Shown here: positions 4,684 through 9,002 of the stretch, piece by piece
Layout of the letters: each line of letters starts with the position of its first letter
How positions within the stretch are numbered: position 1 is the stretch's first letter
Origin: Actinomycetes bacterium
GTDB lineage: Bacteria; Actinomycetota; Acidimicrobiia; Acidimicrobiales; Palsa-688
Length of the DNA stretch: 9,002 nt
NCBI GenBank assembly: GCA_021827285.1
Contig: JAKAWM010000080.1
Coordinates: forward strand, 1 to 9,002
Direction: 5' to 3'
The notes under the pieces: model-generated
What the model was told of the DNA's origin: nothing
What the model saw: the letters and a program-made list of their open reading frames with translations, nothing else
Database searches by the model: none
Made by a program: the position numbers and the translations under genes

Positions 4684-6950
4684 GGAGCCTGGCTGACCTG
4701 GCCAGCACTGACGTCCGCGCGCTCCGCTCAGCCAAGCGGCCCCTACGCCAGCTGGCAGGAACAAGACGAGATGGCAGGGGCACGGCCGAGCCGGGAGCCC
4801 CCGGTGGGGCCGGCGCCTCGGGAGTTGTGAGTGCTGCCGGCACAGCCGGCAAAGGAGGGGTGGCAAGAGCCGGGGGGAGCCGCCAGACCAAGCTCCGGGC
4901 TGACGCCTTGGAGGAAATGGGGATCAGCACCGTCCTCGATCTGCTGACCCACTACCCCCGCCGCTACCTTGACCGCACCAGCCAGACACCTATCGCCGAA
5001 CTGGAAGAAGGCGCTGACGCCACTGTGCTCGCCACCGTGCGCAGGGTGCGCCGGCTCCCCGCCCGGCGTGGCACTCGCCCGGTCGTCACCGTCGATGTAT
5101 CCGACGGCCGCAGTTACCTGGGCTTGTCCTTCTTCAACCAGCCCTGGCGTGCCCAGCAGCTCCAAGAGGGCATGGAGGTGGCCCTGTCGGGAAAGGTCAC
5201 CACCTTCCGGGGCCGGCGCCAGATGGCCAACCCGTCCGTGGAGGTGGTCGAGGGAGATTGGACCGGCCGGGTGCTGCCGATTTACCCCCAGTCCGAAAAG
5301 GCCGGCATTTCCTCCATGGAGATAGGAGCCTGCGTAGCTGAGGCCCTGCTCTGGGCGGGCCAACTGGAAGACCCGCTACCCGGATGGGTTTTGGAACGCC
5401 ACGGTTTCGCGCCCCGTGATTGGGCGGTGCGGCAGGCCCACCAGCCGGGCTCGGTGACGGACGCCTTCGTCGCCCGCCGCCGCCTCGGCTTCGACGAGCT
5501 GCTCCGCCTGCAGTTGCTGCTGGTGATGCGCAAACGGGCCATAGAACGCGAGTCCATTGGCATCGCCCACGCCGTCGGCTCACAGCTGGTAGCGGCGTTT
5601 CGCGACGCTCTTCCCTTTTCCCTAACGGGGGCACAACAAAAGGCCATCGCAGAGATCGAAGCCGACCTGGAAAAGCCCGTCCCCATGCACCGGCTGCTCC
5701 AGGGGGATGTCGGGTCAGGTAAAACCCTCGTGGCGCTGTGGTGCCTGCTGAGCGCGGTGGCAGGTGGATACCAAGGGGCCCTTATGGCCCCAACAGAGGT
5801 GCTGGCCGAACAGCACCACATGTCGCTCTCGTCCCATCTGGGCGGCCTGTCTGTCCCGAGCCCAGGCTCCCTCCTCCCCGAACGGCCCCTCCGGGTGGCT
5901 TTGCTCACCAACCGCACCACCGGGGCAGAACGCTCTCAGGTGGTCTCGGGCCTAGCCGGTGGCGACGTGGACATCGTGGTGGGAACGCACGCGCTCTTGA
6001 CCGAAACGGTCCGGTTCCTCCGGTTGGGCCTGGTCGTCATCGATGAACAGCACCGCTTCGGTGTCGAGCAACGGGCCGCCCTCCGGGACAAGGCCAACGG
6101 TCCCGTGCCCGACGTCTTGGTCATGACGGCTACGCCCATCCCCCGCACCGCGGCCATGACGGTGTACGGGGACCTCGATACGACCATCCTGGACGAGTTG
6201 CCCCCCGGCCGCTCACCGGTGAAGACCGTCTGGGCGCGCGGCCCCCTTCAAGCCGAGGCGGCCTGGGAGGCAGTTCGCCAAGAGGTCTCGGGCGGGCACC
6301 AGGCCTACGTGGTGTGCCCCCTCGTGGAAGAGTCCGAACGCGTGCAGGCGGCGTCGGCCAGCGAAGAGCTCACCCGCCTGGCCGGCGGGCCGCTGAAGGG
6401 CTTGCACCTGGGCCTCCTGCACGGGCAGCTGCCTGAACGGGAGAAGGAAGCCGTGATGGCTAGTTTCCGTGCTGGTTCTATAGACGTGCTGGTAGCGACC
6501 ACCGTCATCGAAGTAGGCGTGGACGTGCCTAACGCAACGGTGATGGTCATAGAAGATGCTGACCGCTTTGGGATAGCCCAGCTGCACCAGCTTCGGGGAC
6601 GGGTGGGGCGAGGGTCGGCCCAGTCCTGGTGCTTCCTGCTCGGGGAGGCCTCCACGCCCGAGGGGGAAGCCCGCCTGGCCGCGCTTGAGCGCACCAACGA
6701 CGGTTTCGAGGTAGCCGAGGTGGACCTGGACCTGCGGGGCGAGGGGACCATACTCGGGACGCGTCAAAAGGGCGTCAACGACCTGAAGCTGGCTTCCCTA
6801 CGCCGGCACCGCAAGTACGTGGCCCTGGCTCGGGAAGTGGCCTTCGAGGTAGTGGATGACGACCCTCACCTGCGCCACCATCCGGCCTTGGCCGCCGAGC
6901 TCAGAGTGCTGGTGGACGACGACGACAGCCAGTACCTGTTCAAGAACTAG
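4680..6950 (+). CDS. recG: ATP-dependent DNA helicase RecG
   Basis: RecG (756 residues) reverses stalled replication forks and processes branched recombination intermediates. An OB-fold wedge domain covers about 110-195 (ATVLATV, TRPVVTVDVSDG, VALSGKVTTFRGRRQMANP). Helicase motifs follow: Walker A GDVGSGKT at 342-349, APTEVLAEQH 370-379, VGTHALL 434-440, DEQH 455-458, TATPIPRT 483-490, LLHGQLPEREKE 579-590, ATTVIEVGVDVPNA 606-619, and QLHQLRGRVGRG 634-645, then DLRGEGTILGTRQKG. The ATG overlaps the previous stop (ATGA, 4680-4683) with no Shine-Dalgarno, implying coupling. Residues about 28-66 are a Gly/Ala-rich low-complexity stretch with more rare codons (AGA, CGA, GGA), and the usual GVGPK before the A-L-x-x-x-GI helix is missing. 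AAAGGAGG (4851-4858) sits 1 base before an in-frame GTG 4860, too close to be a usual start. The helicase assignment is certain. Confidence 0.96.
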   Translation: MRSLADLASTDVRALRSAKRPLRQLAGTRRDGRGTAEPGAPGGAGASGVVSAAGTAGKGGVARAGGSRQTKLRADALEEMGISTVLDLLTHYPRRYLDRTSQTPIAELEEGADATVLATVRRVRRLPARRGTRPVVTVDVSDGRSYLGLSFFNQPWRAQQLQEGMEVALSGKVTTFRGRRQMANPSVEVVEGDWTGRVLPIYPQSEKAGISSMEIGACVAEALLWAGQLEDPLPGWVLERHGFAPRDWAVRQAHQPGSVTDAFVARRRLGFDELLRLQLLLVMRKRAIERESIGIAHAVGSQLVAAFRDALPFSLTGAQQKAIAEIEADLEKPVPMHRLLQGDVGSGKTLVALWCLLSAVAGGYQGALMAPTEVLAEQHHMSLSSHLGGLSVPSPGSLLPERPLRVALLTNRTTGAERSQVVSGLAGGDVDIVVGTHALLTETVRFLRLGLVVIDEQHRFGVEQRAALRDKANGPVPDVLVMTATPIPRTAAMTVYGDLDTTILDELPPGRSPVKTVWARGPLQAEAAWEAVRQEVSGGHQAYVVCPLVEESERVQAASASEELTRLAGGPLKGLHLGLLHGQLPEREKEAVMASFRAGSIDVLVATTVIEVGVDVPNATVMVIEDADRFGIAQLHQLRGRVGRGSAQSWCFLLGEASTPEGEARLAALERTNDGFEVAEVDLDLRGEGTILGTRQKGVNDLKLASLRRHRKYVALAREVAFEVVDDDPHLRHHPALAAELRVLVDDDDSQYLFKN

Positions 6951-6958
6951 AGGCAGCG

Positions 6959-7519
6959 TTGAGGGTCATAGCTGGAGAGATGCGAGGCCGGCGGCTGATC
7001 GCCCCGCCCGGCAACCTGACCCGGCCGACCACGGACCGGGCCAGAGAGGCCGTGTTCTCCGCCCTGGAGAGCCAAGCGGCCCTGGCCAATGCCCGGGTTT
7101 GGGATCTCTTCGCCGGCAGCGGGGCGCTCGGGGTCGAGGCGCTATCGCGGGGAGCGGCCCATGCCACCATGGTGGACAGTTCGCGCCCGGCCGTGGACGC
7201 GGCCCGGGCCAACCTGGCTGCCCTCGGCTACGGTCAGGATCGGGCCACCGTCGTCCTGGCCGACGTGGTCGGATGGGTGGGCGACCAAGCCCGGCTGGGC
7301 CTTGGGCAAGAGGTGGACCTGGTCCTAGCCGACCCGCCCTATGCGTGGACTGGCTGGGGTGGCCTGCTGGCCCAGCTGGTCCCCTGGGCCCCCTTGGTGG
7401 TACTTCAAAGTGGTGCCGAGCTAGCCCTGCCAGCGGGATGGCACATCCTCCGGCGCCGGCGTTACGGGACTACGGTGGTGACGCTGGCCCGCCCTGATCA
7501 GGGGGGCGAAGAGGAGTGA
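6959..7519 (+). CDS. rsmD: 16S rRNA (guanine966-N2)-methyltransferase RsmD
   Basis: RsmD transfers a methyl group from S-adenosylmethionine to N2 of G966 of 16S rRNA in the assembling 30S subunit. The 186-residue protein is normal in length. It begins MRVIAGEMRGRRL, followed by TRPTTDRAREAVFSAL (21-36), the SAM-binding motif DLFAGSGALGVEALSRGA (49-66), and the catalytic DPPY at 125-128. The start is TTG 6959; it gives the canonical N-terminus exactly, whereas the next in-frame ATG (6980) would remove RVIAGE. The start is 8 bases after the recG stop, with only a weak AGAGG upstream, so it probably depends on read-through translation. The stop is 1 base before coaD. RsmD next to coaD is a very common pairing. 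The residual uncertainty is only the precise base methylated. Confidence 0.93.
   Translation: MRVIAGEMRGRRLIAPPGNLTRPTTDRAREAVFSALESQAALANARVWDLFAGSGALGVEALSRGAAHATMVDSSRPAVDAARANLAALGYGQDRATVVLADVVGWVGDQARLGLGQEVDLVLADPPYAWTGWGGLLAQLVPWAPLVVLQSGAELALPAGWHILRRRRYGTTVVTLARPDQGGEEE
7511..7516 (+). promoter_or_regulatory. Ribosome binding site of coaD inside the end of rsmD
   Basis: GAGGAG, encoding the last Glu-Glu of RsmD, ends 4 bases before ATG 7521 of coaD. The overlap of signal and upstream coding sequence suggests that ribosomes finishing rsmD reinitiate at coaD. Confidence 0.55.
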
Positions 7520-7520
7520 C

Positions 7521-8012
7521 ATGAGGACGGCTCTTTTCCCGGGATCGTTCGACCCTTTCCATAATGGGCATCTTGAGGTCGTCGAGACGGCCAGCCGGCT
7601 GTTCGAGCGGCTGGTGATAGCGCCGGGCCCGAACCGGGAGAAAGTCCAGGCCTTGTTCGGTATAGACGAACGTCGCGCCATGATCGCGGTGTCCGTTTCC
7701 CACCTGGTGAACGTCGAGGTAGCCCCTCCGGGCACGCCAGTGCTCGTGGTGGACGCGGCGCGCTCGCTAGGGGCCGACGTCATCGTGAAAGGGCTCCGGG
7801 TGGCTTCCGACGCCGAGGCGGAGCTGCAGCAAGCGCAGATAAACAAGATCGTTTCGGGCATCGAAACGCTCTTTGTGCCATGCTCCTCGTCATACTCGTT
7901 CATTGCTTCGAAGTGGATCCGCGATTTCGCCAGTTATGGAGGAGCTGACAGGGTCAGCAGCATGGTCCCCCATCCGGTCTTTGCGGCCATAAAGGAGAGG
8001 TTCGCGCCATGA
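7521..8012 (+). CDS. coaD: Phosphopantetheine adenylyltransferase CoaD
   Basis: CoaD joins 4'-phosphopantetheine and ATP to form dephospho-CoA, the penultimate step of coenzyme A synthesis. At 163 residues it has normal length. The nucleotidyltransferase signature PGSFDPFHNGH (7-17) is intact, including the HxGH-type NGH with His17. VIVKGLR (88-93 region), ELQQAQIN (101-108) and GIETLFVP (113-120) match the family. Several usually conserved spots differ: VRGLR is VKGLR, TDFEYE is SDAEAE (96-101), and the C-terminal ISSxxV/I(K/R)E is IASKWIRD (128-135). I place it in the family with confidence from the N-terminal motif, the length and the rsmD-coaD synteny. Whether the changes alter substrate handling or regulation by CoA cannot be told from sequence. 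It lies 1 base after rsmD, and its stop overlaps the next start (ATGA, 8009-8012). Confidence 0.93.
   Translation: MRTALFPGSFDPFHNGHLEVVETASRLFERLVIAPGPNREKVQALFGIDERRAMIAVSVSHLVNVEVAPPGTPVLVVDAARSLGADVIVKGLRVASDAEAELQQAQINKIVSGIETLFVPCSSSYSFIASKWIRDFASYGGADRVSSMVPHPVFAAIKERFAP
7991..8000 (+). promoter_or_regulatory. Ribosome binding site of the DivIVA-like gene
   Basis: AAAGGAGAGG lies 8 bases before ATG 8009, within the last codons of coaD. It is among the strongest ribosome binding sites in the window and, with the ATGA overlap, fixes the start of the last gene. Confidence 0.65.
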
Positions 8013-9002
8013 GCAACGCTGCCTTCACGGGCGTTAGCGGCCCGGGTGCCCCAGAAACCGAGGCGTTGTTACAGCGGGTCATCGGGATGATCGCGGGAGC
8101 ACGAACGCTGCCGCTTTCGTCATCGGTGAAGCTCGACAATAAAGACGAGGTCCTCGAGCTGCTGAGGGACGCATGCGAACGGCTCCCCGAGGAGCTGCGC
8201 CAGGCGCGATGGATGATGAAGGAGCGCGAGGAGTTCCTGGCAGCCACCCAGCGAAAGGCCGACGAACTGGTCGAGGCGGCGCGCTCGGAGGCTCAGCGCA
8301 TGGTGCAACGCACGGAGATCTTCAAGCAGGCCCAACTGCTCGCCCGCCGCACCGTTGAAGAAGCCCGAGACGAGGCTCGCCGCCTGCGCCTAGAGGCCGA
8401 GGACTATGCCGACCAGAAGCTGGCCCAGTTCGAGATCGTGCTGGAGCGCACCATGAAGACGGTGGCTGCCGGCCGGTCAAAGTTGGCCGGGGGCACGGGG
8501 AGCGGTGCTGCGCCCGCCGGGGCCGGGACAAGCGAGGAGGGGGGCATTGAGGCAGCGGCCTGGGAAGGGACGGCGGGTGCCAGTGCGGCTGACCCGGGTG
8601 GCCCCGGGCCCGGCGGTGGGGCCAGTGCCCCTGACGCCCAGGGGTTGGCGGCCGGCAGCCCCGGGGCCGGTGCCGGTAGGGCTGGTTCCAGTAGCCTCGG
8701 CGCCGGTGCCGTTAGGGCTGGTGCCGGTGGCATCGGGGCCGGGGTCGGTGCCGGTAGGGCTGGTGCCGGTAGGGCTAGCGCCGGTGGCATCGGAGCCGGT
8801 GCCGCTGGCATCGGGGCGCTCCGGGGCAGTGCCGCCCGCGGTGAGAGCTTCCAGCGTGGGAGCGCTCATGGCGGGAAGCTCGCGGGAGGCAGTGGGGCCG
8901 CAGGGCGCGCCGGCCGGTGGTCGGCGAGCGGTAGTGCGGGCAGGGGGGCGGCGAGCGGAGGTACCGGGAGGGGGGCGGCGGGCGGAGGTACCGGCCAGCC
9001 GC
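8009..9002 (+). CDS. DivIVA-like coiled-coil protein with Gly/Ala-rich tail (partial, runs off the right edge)
   Basis: 331 residues are visible and no stop occurs before the window ends. Residues about 17-161 match the DivIVA/ATP-synthase-b-like coiled-coil protein encoded after coaD in many Actinomycetota: GMIAGARTLPLSSSVKL (26-42), DEVLELLRDACERLPEELRQAR (46-67), then a long helical heptad region EAARSEAQRMVQ, ARRTVEEARDEARRLRLEAEDYADQKLAQFEIVLERTM to about 153. Such proteins are linked to cell-wall growth and division, but the function of this branch is not settled. From about residue 162 the frame becomes Gly/Ala/Ser-rich, then (221-270) GAGRA-type repeats, then (303-329) a 9-residue repeat RGAASGGTG. 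Third-position G/C drops to about 60% in the first repeat block, so a frameshift into the +1 frame cannot be excluded. The start is firm (strong ribosome binding site, ATGA overlap with coaD); the tail is not. Confidence 0.72.
   Translation, partial: MSNAAFTGVSGPGAPETEALLQRVIGMIAGARTLPLSSSVKLDNKDEVLELLRDACERLPEELRQARWMMKEREEFLAATQRKADELVEAARSEAQRMVQRTEIFKQAQLLARRTVEEARDEARRLRLEAEDYADQKLAQFEIVLERTMKTVAAGRSKLAGGTGSGAAPAGAGTSEEGGIEAAAWEGTAGASAADPGGPGPGGGASAPDAQGLAAGSPGAGAGRAGSSSLGAGAVRAGAGGIGAGVGAGRAGAGRASAGGIGAGAAGIGALRGSAARGESFQRGSAHGGKLAGGSGAAGRAGRWSASGSAGRGAASGGTGRGAAGGGTGQP
8669..8818 (+). repeat. Imperfect 15-bp repeat array (GAGRA-type pentapeptides)
   Basis: The unit GGTGCCGGTAGGGCT (Gly-Ala-Gly-Arg-Ala) occurs exactly at 8669-8683 and twice in tandem near 8750-8780. 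Degenerate copies such as GGTGCCGTTAGGGCT and GGTGCCGGTGGCATC lie between them, interrupted by 6- or 12-base inserts. All units stay in multiples of three, so the reading frame of the DivIVA-like gene is kept. The +1 plus-strand frame and two minus-strand frames are also open here, so the repeat by itself does not show which frame is translated. Confidence 0.7.
8915..8995 (+). repeat. Three tandem 27-bp units
   Basis: Units at 8915-8941, 8942-8968 and 8969-8995. The second and third differ at two positions (A to G within GGCGAGCGG, and the last base). The first is more diverged but shares CGGCGAGCGG. In the DivIVA-like frame they read RWSASGSAG, RGAASGGTG and RGAAGGGTG. The array reaches almost to the window edge and may continue. 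Confidence 0.75.

Noticed and set aside
8477..8869. Minus-strand open frame with Thr-Gly-Thr-Ser-Pro repeats
   Set aside because: It is antisense to the tail of the DivIVA-like gene, has no visible ribosome binding site or family motif, and its C-terminal part has no recognisable pattern. The repeat keeps several frames open at once. Noted as an alternative only.
8669..8995. CRISPR array
   Set aside because: Units are 15 and 27 bp, directly adjacent, in frame within a coding region and without unique spacers of constant size. No cas genes are present.

Overview
The window is about 9 kb of dense, very GC-rich bacterial chromosome. Its coding regions strongly prefer G or C in the third codon position. 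The gene order thiL, rpmB (divergent), DAK/FakA-like kinase, recG, rsmD, coaD, DivIVA-like coiled-coil protein is a conserved housekeeping neighbourhood of Actinomycetota. The BldC-type helix-turn-helix, the four-cysteine L28 and the DivIVA-like gene directly after coaD also fit an actinobacterium. A deep-branching group such as Acidimicrobiia is plausible, but that is inference. I see no tRNA, rRNA, CRISPR array, transposase, phage gene or defence island.

Layout: (1) 38-1515, plus strand: a two-helix membrane protein with a bacterial PH domain overlaps thiL (thiamine-monophosphate kinase) by ATGA. (2) 1516-1750: a 235-base non-coding stretch with short direct and inverted repeats and a strong ribosome binding site. 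It leads into 1751-2650, a GAF domain fused to a BldC/MerR-type DNA-binding domain. (3) 2651-2731: a short convergent gap with a weak hairpin. (4) 2732-2923, minus strand: rpmB (L28). Its start lies only 26 bases from the start of the divergent DAK/FakA-like gene, and neither gene has a visible Shine-Dalgarno. (5) 2950-9002, plus strand: one tightly packed probable operon, fakA-like (DAK2), recG, rsmD, coaD and a DivIVA-like gene. Neighbours are joined by ATGA overlaps or by gaps of 1 to 8 bases. The last gene runs off the right edge.

The genes serve separate core functions that are co-transcribed by conserved synteny rather than forming one pathway: thiamine diphosphate synthesis (thiL), translation (rpmB, rsmD), fatty-acid phosphorylation (DAK/FakA family), replication-fork repair (recG), coenzyme A synthesis (coaD) and probable cell-envelope or septum organisation (DivIVA-like).

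I found no convincing new multi-gene system. The points most worth a second look are these: the DivIVA-like gene has a Gly/Ala-rich tail built on 15-bp and 27-bp repeats, and its reading frame there is uncertain; RecG has a low-complexity insert where the conserved GVGPK segment should be; the GAF-BldC regulator sits alone beside thiL; rpmB and the DAK gene may share a compact leaderless divergent promoter; and CoaD carries several substitutions at normally conserved positions.
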